Shown here: positions 11,301 to 19,300 of the stretch, piece after piece | Numbering within the stretch: the first letter of the stretch is position 1 | How the letters are laid out: every line of letters starts with the position of its first letter | NCBI GenBank assembly: GCA_037139415.1 | Contig: JBAXGN010000054.1 | Coordinates: forward strand, 1 to 40,710 | DNA length: 40,710 nt | From: Verrucomicrobiota bacterium | GTDB lineage: Bacteria; Verrucomicrobiota; Verrucomicrobiia; Limisphaerales; Fontisphaeraceae | Direction of reading: 5' to 3' | Notes under the pieces: generated by a model | Database searches by the model: none | Seen by the model: only the letters and a program-made list of their open reading frames with translations | What the model was told of the DNA's origin: nothing | Program-made: the position numbers and the translations under genes

Positions 11301-12271
11301 GCGGCGTGGTTAGTGGCGTGAATGCACTAACGACGGATGCGGCGGGCACCGTAACACTGGATGCGTCGGTGAGCGCTGGCTCGGTGGACTTGAAAGATGC
11401 GGCGACCTTGAACGGTTCAACCGTGACGACGACCGGGAATCAGTTGTACGAAGGCACCGTGGCTTTGGCGAAGGATACGACCCTGACCGGAGCCAATGTG
11501 ACTTTGAAAAAGGCAGTGACTGGCGGGAGCAAGAACTTGACGGTTAACGCAAGTGGCGCAACGACATTTGATGGTACGGTGACTGGAGTGAACGCACTGA
11601 CGACGGATGCTCCCGGAACTGTGGTGGTAAATAACAACATCAGCGCAACCTCAGTGACATTGAAGGACGATGCGACTTTAAATGTCAGTGGCACAGCGAT
11701 TACCACCACTGGTAATCAGGACTATCAAGGCAAGGTGGATTTGTCGCAGAATACCACGCTGACTGGAGCCAATGTGAAGTTTGAAAAAGGTGTTGTTGGT
11801 CCGGCAAGTGTGTTGACGGTGAATGCGAATACGACGTTCGTGGGCGACAGCACGGCAGTGTACAGTTTGTCGGCGTTAAGGATAAAAGGAAAGGCGAATT
11901 TTGGTGTTACATCTTCAGATCCTGGAACGGTGACGATAACCACGATTGGGGATCAAAATTACGATGGTGGTATCCAGGCAAATGTCACCGCTTATTTAAT
12001 TGGGCGCATACATTACCAAGGCTCAATTACCGCAGCGTCTGGGCCTCCGCCGGCGTTTGTATATGACAATGGCGTGAGCGTTGGGGCGGTTGGCTTGCAG
12101 GATATTCTGGTCGCCATTTTGCCGAATGTGAAACTTCCCACGTTTGAAGGGGCGAAGGTTGAATCCACTGAGTCAGCGGGAGCCCGGCCCGCCGGGGTTT
12201 CAACCCGGAGTTCCGAAATTGACCAGGAAGGCAAATACAAAAAGAAAAAGCAAGTGGCCTCGACTCGTTAA
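5330..12271 (+). CDS. TpsA-type filamentous-haemagglutinin-like repetitive exoprotein
   Basis: This 2313-aa secreted protein has a signal peptide (about 1-23) and then a two-partner secretion (TPS) domain to about residue 180. The TPS domain carries the conserved NRV element at 85-87 and NPYGI at 109-113, a variant of the usual NPNGI. The rest is a long predicted beta-helix built from modules of about 90 aa (270 bp), for example successive units starting near 10891, 11161 and 11431. Each module contains variants of KNLTVNASGATT, GVNALTTDAAGTV and LNDAATLNG. It is rich in Thr, Val, Asn and Gly, with almost no Cys. The C-terminus is short and basic (KYKKKKQVASTR) with no LPXTG, autotransporter barrel or toxin domain visible. 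The partner transporter gene follows 33 bp downstream. It is probably a surface adhesin or matrix protein; the ligand is unknown. Confidence 0.85.
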   Translation: MKKQSLFLSLVSMSLIPCMTVVGVPNTLPTGGVINIGTGTIPAPVAGVLTITQTSTRLTINWTDFNIAAGNKVTFVQPAGGAVLNRVVAANPSSIYGTLEGNASVYLINPYGILVGASGQININNFVASTHDITDAAWDTALQNGTKLTFASSATTTIENRGTIAGTGVGSQVYLIARQVVNKGTITADQVGLAAGTSIELVPSGDERLTVVAGAVTAGTGVDNTAAGVIEAATTELKAAGGNAYALAINNGGAIRATKFGVVNGRVFLRATDTTSGLNGDITQDSGATLTAKNGGDSVDATITGKIVTLTGDIDAGTAGTISLDNSGAVSGTGVLSADTLTLNGAGNFGSSPSRINTAVNTISYAKSGGSAYILDSGAVNVHGTGTGNLDLAVASGVITVDAALAANNLLLRQAANLNADVTTTGIQFYQGAVNLGGNRILTGTDISFVSTLTGNGHNLTVNNSGQADFAGKVDGVGALVVSGSANADETIGSITPLGSVAFNGGITLAKGVVRTTGDQTINGVTLGANTTFTGANITLRNVTGGNKNLTVNGSGVTTFNGTLTGVNGLVTDAAGSTVVNGSLNAGSVAIHDAATMNVSASPAVTTTGNQTYDGGLTLSQNTVLTGVDVLVTTVTGGGKNLTVNASGATTINGAVSGVNALTTDAAGTVAVNSTISAGSVTLNDAATLNGGAVTTTAGQTYNGTVTLAQNTTLSGANVTLNTITGAGKNLTVNASGATTFNGVVSGVNALTTDAAGSTVINGGAVTTTGAQTYNDAVTLGANTVVASTGSGNINFASTVNADAAANNRTLTVNTAGATTFGGTVGGSQALASLTTDAAGTVSVKDVTVGTLTLNDTAATLNGTITTTADQTYANPVTLAGATVLVGPNVTINGTVTGGNNNLTVNASGATTINGAVSGVNALTTDAAGTVVVNNTISAGSVTLNDAATLNVASPSTVITTTGDQTYNGTVTLAQDTTLSGANVTLNNTLAGGSKNLTVNASGTTTFNGAVSGVNALTTDAAGSTVINGGAVTTTGAQTYNDAVTLGANTVVASTGSGNINFASTVNADAAANNRTLTVNTAGATTFGGTVGGSQALASLTTDAAGTVSVKDVTVGTLTLNDTAATLNGTITTTADQTYANPVTLAGATVLVGPNVTINGTVTGGNNNLTVNASGATTINGAVSGVNALTTDAAGTVVVNNTISAGSVTLNDTTTLNGGAVTTTADQTYNGAVTLAQDTTLTGVNVTLNNTVAGAGKNLFVNASGATTVNGAVSGLNALITDAPGTVVLNNTVSAGLVALYDSTTLNVSGTAITTVGDQYLYGAVTLAQDTTLVGANVSFNNTVAGAGKNLTVNASGATTFGGVVSGVGALTTDAAGTVALNAAVSAGSVALNDATTLNGGTVTTTADQHYNGAVTLAQDTTLNGVNVTLNNTVAGAGKNLTVNASGATTLNGAVSGVNALTTDTAGTTVVNNSLAANSVTLHDAVTLNNGGVTTTGNQTFDGSLTLAQNTTLTGVDVLVKNVTGGGNNLTLNSSGVATVDGATGVNTLVSDAAGTVVVKGPVTVGTLTLNDTAATLSGTITTTADQTYANPVTLAGATVLVGPNVTLNGTVTGGNNDLTVNASGATTVNGAVSGVNALTTDAAGTTVVNNTISAGSVTLHDAVTMNVSSSPAVTTTGNQTYDGGLTLSQNTALTGVDVSVKNVTGGGNNLTLNSSGVATVDGATGVNTLVSDAAGTVVVKGPVTVGTLTLNDTAATLSGTITTSAGQTYANPVTLAGATVLVGPNVTLNGTVTGGNNNLTVNSAGATTLNGAVSGVNALTTDAAGTVVVNNTISASSVALNDAATLNGGTVTTTGNQTYNGAVTLGSDTTLNGANVSLNSTVTGGNRSLTVNAAGATTFGGAVSGVNTLTTDAAGTVALNASVSAATVVLNDAATLNGSTVTTTGNQTYNGAVTLAQDTTLTGVNVTVNNTVTGGNKNLTVNASGATTFGGVVSGVNALTTDAAGTVTLDASVSAGSVDLKDAATLNGSTVTTTGNQLYEGTVALAKDTTLTGANVTLKKAVTGGSKNLTVNASGATTFDGTVTGVNALTTDAPGTVVVNNNISATSVTLKDDATLNVSGTAITTTGNQDYQGKVDLSQNTTLTGANVKFEKGVVGPASVLTVNANTTFVGDSTAVYSLSALRIKGKANFGVTSSDPGTVTITTIGDQNYDGGIQANVTAYLIGRIHYQGSITAASGPPPAFVYDNGVSVGAVGLQDILVAILPNVKLPTFEGAKVESTESAGARPAGVSTRSSEIDQEGKYKKKKQVASTR
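7607..8904 (+). repeat. Perfect 500-bp direct repeat inside the exoprotein gene
   Basis: Bases 7607-8106 and 8405-8904 read as identical when compared line by line, with a period of 798 bp (266 codons). The first mismatches are A/G at 7606/8404 and T/C at 8107/8905. Neighbouring modules have diverged more, so this copy is recent or kept identical by gene conversion. It is also a place where an assembly could collapse or expand. Confidence 0.85.
9890..10614 (+). repeat. Perfect 182-bp direct repeat inside the exoprotein gene
   Basis: Bases 9890-10071 and 10433-10614 are identical, with a period of 543 bp (181 codons). The unit encodes the VTGGGNNLTLNSSGVATVDG module and its neighbour. It is a second, independent exact duplication in the same gene, in frame like the first. 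Confidence 0.8.
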
Positions 12272-12304
12272 TCCACCAACCATAATTCACTAATTATACT
12301 CGCT

Positions 12305-14080
12305 ATGAAAAATATGAAACTGACGATTACGATTCTGCTGTTGGGCAGCATGGCGGCATGGAGTCAACAGCGCAAACCAGACGCGACCAAGCCACCGGAG
12401 CGCAAACCTGTCGCCGCAACCGCACCCGCAGCGGAAACGGTTAAAGGCGATGCGACCAAGTTGGTGGCGGAAAAGCCACTGAAGTCCATCGTGATTGTCG
12501 CGTCGCCGGCCAAGGTGGTTACGGCCGGGCGCAAGGACTTGAAGCCAGGGGTTACGGTCGAGGGACCTGATTTCCTGAAATATCAGTGGGATTTTGTCAA
12601 GGCCTTGAAACCTTATTTGGGCAAGCCGCTGAGCGAACAATCGCTGTACGCAATGCAGCGCGACATTATTTTGTATTGTCGCGCCAAAGACCACCCTGTG
12701 GTGGATGTGTTTCTAGCGGTGCAAGAAATTGAGGATAGTATTCAGATTGCCGTGATTGAAGGTAAAGTTGGCGCGGTGATTGTCAATAACGAGGGTAAAA
12801 AATGGTTCAGCGATAAATTCATCAAGAACAATAATCATTTGAAGCCAGGCAGTTCGATCAGCGAGCGGCGGTTATTGAATGATCTGGCTTGGATGAACCG
12901 TAATCCCATGTTTCGCGAAGTGACGGCCAGTTACAAGCAGAGTTCCATTGGGGAAGGCAGCACCGACCTGATTTTCAATGTCAATGATCGGTTCCCGTTG
13001 CGCCCCTATGTCGGTTATGAGGATTCCCTCAGCGAAATTCTCGGACGCCACTCGCTGTTTGGCGGATTTAATTATGGCAACCTGTTTGGGTTGGATCATC
13101 AACTGAACTATCAGTACACCAGCGGGTTCGATTTGGATCGTTACAAATCCCATTATGGCAGTTATATCCTGCCGCTGCCGTGGCGTCATACCATCACCTT
13201 GTATGGTGTCCATACTGAATTTCAACCGGATTTGACCACGCTTGGTAATTATATCGCGCACGTCAACGGCTGGTTTTATCAAGTGGGTGGCCGTTATACC
13301 TTGCCCTTGTTTGATATCGGCAAATATAATCACCAATTGTCGGCGGGTTACGATTATAAGAAGTTTAATAACGATGCTGATTTTGGTGGCACCGGAATGT
13401 TTAATTCCATGGCCACGGTTCGGGAGTTTGTCGGCGGCTACTCGGGTGCCTTAAACGATTCACTCGGCGAGTTGACCTTCAACGGCAATGTATATTACAG
13501 CCCATGGCACGATCAGAAGATGCAGGAATCCTATACCCTCATCCGCAACGGTTCTCAGTTACAATTCTTCTTGGTTCGCGCCGAAGGCAAACGGGTGATA
13601 AAATTACCGCTGACCACCGACTGGCGTAATAACAGTTCCGCCAAATGTTGGACCGTGGTGGCCAAGGGCTCTTACCAATACAGCCCCAATGTGTTGGTGC
13701 CCAGTGAGCAGTTTGGGATTGGTGGTTTTGGCACGGTGCGCGGGTATAATGAGCGTATTGCCAACGGGGATCGTGGTTATAGCGTCAGCGCGGAGTTGCG
13801 GACGCCATTCATCCAGTTGTCAAAGGACCGTTCCACTCCGGTGGCCACGCAATTGTATGGTTTTTACGATCGTGGCGCCATTACCGTAAACGGTGATTTA
13901 ACGAACCCCCATGCCGATCTTGCCTCGGTGGGCGGCGGAATAAACCTGCAGGTGACGACCCATTTCCAAGTGCGGGCGGAATACGGCTGGCAATTGGTCC
14001 GCGACAGTGTGATCCTTACAGCGCCTGGTGCTGACCAAAAGCGTTCGCGGGCGCATATCTCTGCCGTATTGAGTTTTTAG
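12305..14080 (+). CDS. TpsB-type outer-membrane transporter (FhaC/ShlB family)
   Basis: This 591-aa protein is the predicted Omp85-superfamily partner that moves the upstream exoprotein across the outer membrane. It has a signal peptide (about 1-20, ending in SMAAWSQ), a Pro/Ala/Lys-rich linker, a POTRA region (about 75-225, with a segment like VIEGKVGAVIVNNEG) and a C-terminal 16-strand-type barrel. The family hallmark is GGFGTVRGYNE, with VRGY at 478-481, the tip of the L6 loop. The last residue is Phe (ISAVLSF), as expected for a BAM-inserted barrel. Length is normal for the family (about 550-600). It follows the exoprotein gene by 33 bp and is closed by a strong terminator at 14112, so the two form one operon. 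Confidence 0.88.
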   Translation: MKNMKLTITILLLGSMAAWSQQRKPDATKPPERKPVAATAPAAETVKGDATKLVAEKPLKSIVIVASPAKVVTAGRKDLKPGVTVEGPDFLKYQWDFVKALKPYLGKPLSEQSLYAMQRDIILYCRAKDHPVVDVFLAVQEIEDSIQIAVIEGKVGAVIVNNEGKKWFSDKFIKNNNHLKPGSSISERRLLNDLAWMNRNPMFREVTASYKQSSIGEGSTDLIFNVNDRFPLRPYVGYEDSLSEILGRHSLFGGFNYGNLFGLDHQLNYQYTSGFDLDRYKSHYGSYILPLPWRHTITLYGVHTEFQPDLTTLGNYIAHVNGWFYQVGGRYTLPLFDIGKYNHQLSAGYDYKKFNNDADFGGTGMFNSMATVREFVGGYSGALNDSLGELTFNGNVYYSPWHDQKMQESYTLIRNGSQLQFFLVRAEGKRVIKLPLTTDWRNNSSAKCWTVVAKGSYQYSPNVLVPSEQFGIGGFGTVRGYNERIANGDRGYSVSAELRTPFIQLSKDRSTPVATQLYGFYDRGAITVNGDLTNPHADLASVGGGINLQVTTHFQVRAEYGWQLVRDSVILTAPGADQKRSRAHISAVLSF

Positions 14081-14111
14081 GCATAATACCATTTAATTGT
14101 TGCAATTTTAT

Positions 14112-14155
14112 GGCCCGTTCAGGCAACTGCGAAGTTCTGAACGGGCCTTTTGTTT
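14112..14155 (+). terminator. Rho-independent terminator after the TPS operon
   Basis: GGCCCGTTCAG (14112-14122) pairs perfectly over 11 bp with CTGAACGGGCC (14137-14147) around a 14-nt loop and is followed directly by TTTTGTTT. It lies 32 bp past the transporter stop and separates the TPS operon from the T6SS operon. Confidence 0.9.
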
Positions 14156-14230
14156 GCCCGCGAAAGTACGGATGACGATACCGAACGATAATCGGCCACA
14201 GCAACTGGCGCATCGCATCAAATCATTACT

Positions 14231-15460
14231 ATGGCAGCTAAAGTAGAAGTCCGGTGGGCGTTTAAATTCGCCATTCAAATCGAGGAACTGCGCAAGCGCA
14301 GCGCAGCCTACTCGCGCAATGTTCAAGATACCATCCAGCAAGAAGCGTTGGCCGAAGCGCTGAAGGAAATTCCCGCCGACCAACACTCGGCCTACTGTAG
14401 CGCGCTGAAGGAGGAGATGCCGGATTTTCCCTTTGACACTGCAAAGCCAAAGCCGGTTTTGCCCGGCGATGACGCACCAGTTATTTCCGTTGCGTCCATT
14501 TTGGAAATGATCGGGGCCTTGTCTCAGGAGGAGAAACAGCAGTTGGTCAACGAGCTTGAAGTCATGCGCCAACCGCCTGACGGAGCGGATGGCTCGCCGC
14601 TTGAGCGTCTGATTCAGGAAGCGGGCAGCCTTACCGTGGAGGAACGCAAGCATTATAGCGAACAGTTAGCGGCGGCTGGTTTCATTATTCACCAAGAGCG
14701 CCCATCCGAACCACCTTTGGAGGCCTTGATCAAGCTGGTTCCCACCTTTACCAAACAGCAAAACGAAGCCGTTGCTAAACGCCTTGCCAATGCCGGGTTG
14801 GCGCTGGAAAAGCCGACGGGAAAGCCGACGGATGGCCGGATCATTCAACCGACCAGCAGTGTGCAGTGGCCGGCGAGTTTAACCAACCTGTCTGGCATCA
14901 CCGCCGGGGATTGGGTGATGGCAAACCGGGCGGTGGAAATGCTGGCAATTTTGCTCGAACAAGTCATTCGATACGAGATGATCTGGAACATCTGGGCTCA
15001 AATGAACCCGGATGGCATCCAGGAAGAGCACCGTGAACTCTCGGAATTGGCGCTAGGTTTTTTGAAAGACAATAATTCGACGTGGACTCCACAGGATATT
15101 CGGCAATGCGTCGAGCGGACTACCTCACTGGGCACGGCCATGATTGTGGCGGTGGGTGGGACTGCGCCACAATATTTGGAAAAAGTATGTGACCCACTCA
15201 ACCCGGAAATTATCCAGGCCAAGGCCTTTGACACTAAGAAGATGTTGGAAAGCTTGGACGCGGCAAGTTGGTTGATTTTTAAGGACCATGCGCAGACCAA
15301 GTTGAATGTGCCAGCGATGGTTACGGAGATGAATGCCATTTGGGCAGAAGGGGTCAAAGCGTTGATGCGACAGGCCCCCGGCAGCCGGGCGAGTCCGCCG
15401 GCGGAAAACACCGATGACCATTCTGGTGAAGCACCGCTGGTGATGGGGGCGGATGAATAA
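14231..15460 (+). CDS. T6SS-locus protein, possibly a TagH/Fha C-terminal-type protein without FHA
   Basis: This 409-aa, mainly helical soluble protein has no signal peptide or membrane helix. Residues about 40-200 hold four loosely similar helical-hairpin units (around ALKEIPADQHSAYCSAL, LSQEEKQQLVNEL, LTVEERKHYSEQL and FTKQQNEAVAKRL). The C-terminal part (about 225-395) resembles, in spacing of hydrophobic blocks and a late LEKVCDP segment, the C-terminal domain of T6SS FHA proteins (TagH/Fha). No FHA domain is present. It is first in an operon with TssL, TssM and a TagF fusion, the same relative order as Fha-TssJ-TssK-TssL-TssM-TagF in other species, which supports a T6SS role. The family assignment is an inference from pattern and context; an unrelated helical adaptor is possible. 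The tail after 380 looks disordered. Confidence 0.4.
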   Translation: MAAKVEVRWAFKFAIQIEELRKRSAAYSRNVQDTIQQEALAEALKEIPADQHSAYCSALKEEMPDFPFDTAKPKPVLPGDDAPVISVASILEMIGALSQEEKQQLVNELEVMRQPPDGADGSPLERLIQEAGSLTVEERKHYSEQLAAAGFIIHQERPSEPPLEALIKLVPTFTKQQNEAVAKRLANAGLALEKPTGKPTDGRIIQPTSSVQWPASLTNLSGITAGDWVMANRAVEMLAILLEQVIRYEMIWNIWAQMNPDGIQEEHRELSELALGFLKDNNSTWTPQDIRQCVERTTSLGTAMIVAVGGTAPQYLEKVCDPLNPEIIQAKAFDTKKMLESLDAASWLIFKDHAQTKLNVPAMVTEMNAIWAEGVKALMRQAPGSRASPPAENTDDHSGEAPLVMGADE

Positions 15461-15485
15461 CGATTGTAAATACAAATAATACTGT

Positions 15486-16301
15486 ATGACCTTACTCGAA
15501 TTAACCGAGCCCATCTTTCAGTATGTCTGCCAGCTGAACCGGGTGGCGCGCGCGGCAAATCAAATGTGCAGCGTGGCCGAGACCAGCGTTCGCTCTAAGG
15601 CCAACGTGATGGATTTTGACAGCACACGCCGCAAGGTGAATACCCTCTTGGACGTGTTCTTGCGCACGAGTCGCACCGATTCCCGGTTGATTCCCCTGGC
15701 GCGCAAGGCCGAGACGCTATTGGTCTTATTTATTGATGATATCATCGCCCAGAGCAAGCTTGGATTCGTCGCCAAGTGGCGGGATAATTGGCTGGCGCAA
15801 GAGCGCAACAAGTTGTCGTCCGAAGAACCGAAATCGCCCGGAGAAAAGAAATCCCCCGACGCGCAGAAAGCGGCTGGCGATCAGAAATTTATTGAATTGC
15901 TCGAAAGCACCATCCGGGCGGTGGATGATGGGGATAAAGACATGCTGGAGTTGTTGCCGGTTTTTTATATCTGCATTGGCTTGGGCTACACCGGGAGCAA
16001 GCCGAACAATCCGGACTATTGGCACAAATGCATGGAGGACCTTGCTTCGTACATCACGCCCATGATTGCCACTAATTCTGCGGGAAACATGGCGCACAAC
16101 CGCATCACCCCCAAGGCGTATGATCATACGGATACTGCGATTCTTTCCGAAGCCCCCAGCACCATTGTCAAGCTGATCGGCGTGCTGTTTGTCTGCTTCG
16201 CTCTGGCGGTGGGCGGTTTCTATGTGAGTATGTACCGTGGCGCGTCCAAGGCGTTGCAACAATCGTTGCTGGAAATCAAAAACGTCGGCACGCAGAAATA
16301 A
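15486..16301 (+). CDS. tssL: TssL/DotU-type T6SS membrane-complex protein
   Basis: This 271-aa protein matches the DotU/TssL family: N-terminal helix with LTEPIFQYVCQLN, an LLVLFIDDIIAQS segment, LELLPVFYICIGLGYTG, and one C-terminal transmembrane helix (about 222-245) followed by a short periplasmic tail. TssL forms the inner-membrane base of the T6SS trans-envelope complex with TssM and TssJ. Here the cytoplasmic domain carries a charged Pro/Lys/Ser-rich insertion (about 110-135) that looks like a flexible loop. No peptidoglycan-binding OmpA-like extension is present. It starts 25 bp after the previous gene and is followed after 19 bp by tssM. Confidence 0.82.
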   Translation: MTLLELTEPIFQYVCQLNRVARAANQMCSVAETSVRSKANVMDFDSTRRKVNTLLDVFLRTSRTDSRLIPLARKAETLLVLFIDDIIAQSKLGFVAKWRDNWLAQERNKLSSEEPKSPGEKKSPDAQKAAGDQKFIELLESTIRAVDDGDKDMLELLPVFYICIGLGYTGSKPNNPDYWHKCMEDLASYITPMIATNSAGNMAHNRITPKAYDHTDTAILSEAPSTIVKLIGVLFVCFALAVGGFYVSMYRGASKALQQSLLEIKNVGTQK

Positions 16302-16320
16302 ATCCCAAAAGTAATTTATT

Positions 16321-19300
16321 ATGGAAAAAAGTGCATTTTGGCAGGCGTGGGGCCGCTGGGTGATTATCAGCGTGGTGACCTTGCTGCTGTTGGGAGTCGG
16401 CATTGCCTATTTTTCGGGCCAATGGAAATTTTTGCTGATGCTGCTGTTGCTGGTAACGCTGGGGCTGGGGCTGGGTTTTTTCTGGATCGGGATGGTCCGG
16501 GCATCGCAGAGCAGCCGGTTTTTGAACAAGGTGGTATCCAGTTTGTCGGGCAGCGTGAGCATGGATGGATTGTCGAGGGAAGAGATTGCCAACTTGGGCC
16601 GGGTGAAAGATGCTTTTTTGGATGGGATTAAAGAATACAAGACATGTGGTAAGAATTTATATGAGGTGCCGTGGTATGTGGTTGTTGGTGAGACTGGCTC
16701 GGGTAAAACCGAAGCCATCCGGCATAGTGCCGTTGGTTTTCCGGCGCGGCTGCAAGATAAGTTACAAGGGACGGGTGGCACGTACAACATGCACTGGTGG
16801 TTCACAAACCAAGCGGTGTTGCTCGACACCGCCGGCCGCCTGATGTTTGAAGATGCCAAAGGGGCCAAGGTCACGGAGTGGCAGGAGTTTCTGCGTTTGA
16901 TCAAGGAATTCCGTCCCCGTTGTCCCATCAACGGGCTGTTGCTGGTGATCCCATCCACCAGCTTGATCAAAGACTCCAGCAAAGAGGTCGAGCAAAAATC
17001 CGCGATTATTGCCCGGCAACTATATGTGTTGCAGGAGGCGTTGGGTGTGCGGTTTCCGGTCTTCATTTTGGTGACCAAATGCGACCTCATTACGGGATTT
17101 CGTGAATTTTTTGACAGTATGTCAAATTTCCAATCACTCAAACAAATCGTTGGCTGGTCCAATCCCGATCCGCTGGACAAACCTTTTCAGACCGAGTTGG
17201 TGGATCAGTACTTGACGGATATCACCAGCGAGGTGAGGAAATGGTGCATGGGGATTCTGCAAGACCCGGTGCCGGTGGCCACTGACAACCGCCGGGTGGA
17301 TGAAGTGGACGTGCTCTATAGTTTCCCGGCTAGTATGGCCCAGTTGTCCACTACGTTGCGAGTGTATCTGGATAACATTTTTACCCAGGATGCCTTTGGT
17401 CTGCCGCCGTTGTTTTTGCGTGGCATTTATTTTACTTCCGCGATGCGCCCCCAAGGCTGGGCACCGGACAAGGAATTGCTGGCCGCGTTGGGCTTTGAGG
17501 TGGGTGAGACCAAGCCGGTGCCGAAACCGTGTTTCCTCCAGGATTTATTCCTCAAGAAAATCTTCCAGGAAAAAGGCCTGATCGTCGAGAACAGCATTAA
17601 AAGCCCCAAAAAATCGCGTCGTTCATGGAAAATGGCCATGTTTACCGCCGGTTTTGCCGCGCTGGCAGTGTTATCAGTAGCGGCTTGGTTGAGTGTGGGC
17701 AGTTTACGCGACAGCATCAAACGGCATAGCGATTATTGGAGTGCGGCCACCAGGCTGGGGTGGGAAGGCAATGTCCTCAAAGCCGGTTTATTTACCCCGC
17801 TGGATCGAGGGAATTATGACCTTATTCCAATGACCAACATCGAGGTGGGCGGGGTCGTCATGCCGGTCGGGGAGTATCACACGGGGTTGGTTGCCATCGC
17901 GCAGCGAAAATTGGATCGCAATTGGATGTTCCCCGGCTTGGTGGATGAATACAACCAGAACAGCTTCAGCGCCCAGCGCGTGGTGTTTGAGGCCAGTGTG
18001 ATCAGGCCGCTGTTGGGTGCCGCCCGCCGCAAAATGAGCCGGCCCGCAAGTCCGGATGCGTCCGCTACCAACCTTGGCCCGGCGTTGATGGCGTTGATCC
18101 AGCTCGAAGCAGACGTTCAAAAAAGGCAGCGCCACCCAGGAATGAACGGCCTGACTTGGGGCCAAGCGGAGCAGTTTATCAGCCCCCTCTACCAATTTGC
18201 CGCCCCGGATCCGGCGATGGCCGACTCGGCCACGCTCACTAATTTGGTTGCCGCCATGGTCTGGACCTACGGTTCAAATAAACAGGTCCAGGTCGAGTGG
18301 CCACCCAAAGAGCTGGCGGAAATTTCATCCCCTTCCAAGTCATTGGCCGATCATCCCGCAATCAACGCCGGGTTGGATCTTTTTTTCCGGAGCCTCGATC
18401 ATCGGGCGCAAGCTGATGACGGCAAACGCCGGCAACTCGACGAACGCCTGAGCCAGCTTAAGGCGCTCGAAACTTGCTACCAAAATTATCTCGAACTGGA
18501 GAAGAAACTGTTTGAAGCCGCCCAAGCCGGGGTGGACGTGGACCCCCGATACGACACGCTCAAACAGGCTAAAGTCGAGATGAATAAGCGGTATGAGGAC
18601 CTTACCAGGGCGGGGGGGCTGGGTGGCGAAAACGGGGGCGCCTTGGGAGTGCTGACGGATGAAATGACCCTCCTGGATAGGGTGGCAAACACTGCCGCGC
18701 TTGAATATTCGGATTGCAAACTGTTCGGCGATATTCGCCAACGGCTCGCGGAGGCGCAGCAGGAGTCCTTGCGAAAAGCCAAACTGGATGAAAAAGCGCT
18801 GGCCGAGAAAATGCGGCTCGAGAAATTTTTAATGGAATGGAAAACCAACGAAAAGTACATCAAAGTCCGGCTGGAGCTTTACGATGATGCCAAACGCTCC
18901 AGCGCGAGCATTCCGTCCATGTCGGACAAGCCGGGACGAAAAGGACGGCCATTGGCGGATGCGCTCCAGACCTTGGCTGCACCGATTGACCAACGAATCG
19001 GGGAATACTCCGGGCCACTAAAAACCGAAGCAGGGATAATTGCCGGTTACTATGCCAAGCTCACCGCCACCGGGTGCCGACGCGCGTACTTTGATAATTA
19101 TCTTAAAAAAATGCGCGAATACCTCGCGGCGCGGGAAGCCTTTCCGTTGTTCAAAGATGCCACGGCTAATTTGGATTATTCAACCCCGGCGGATTTAAAC
19201 GATAAACTCAAGGAACTGGAAGATACGCTCGGCCTATACCAGCTCGATTTTCAAAACAGCGAGGTGGAATCGCAAGCCGTAATGGCCGGCGGCGGAGAAT

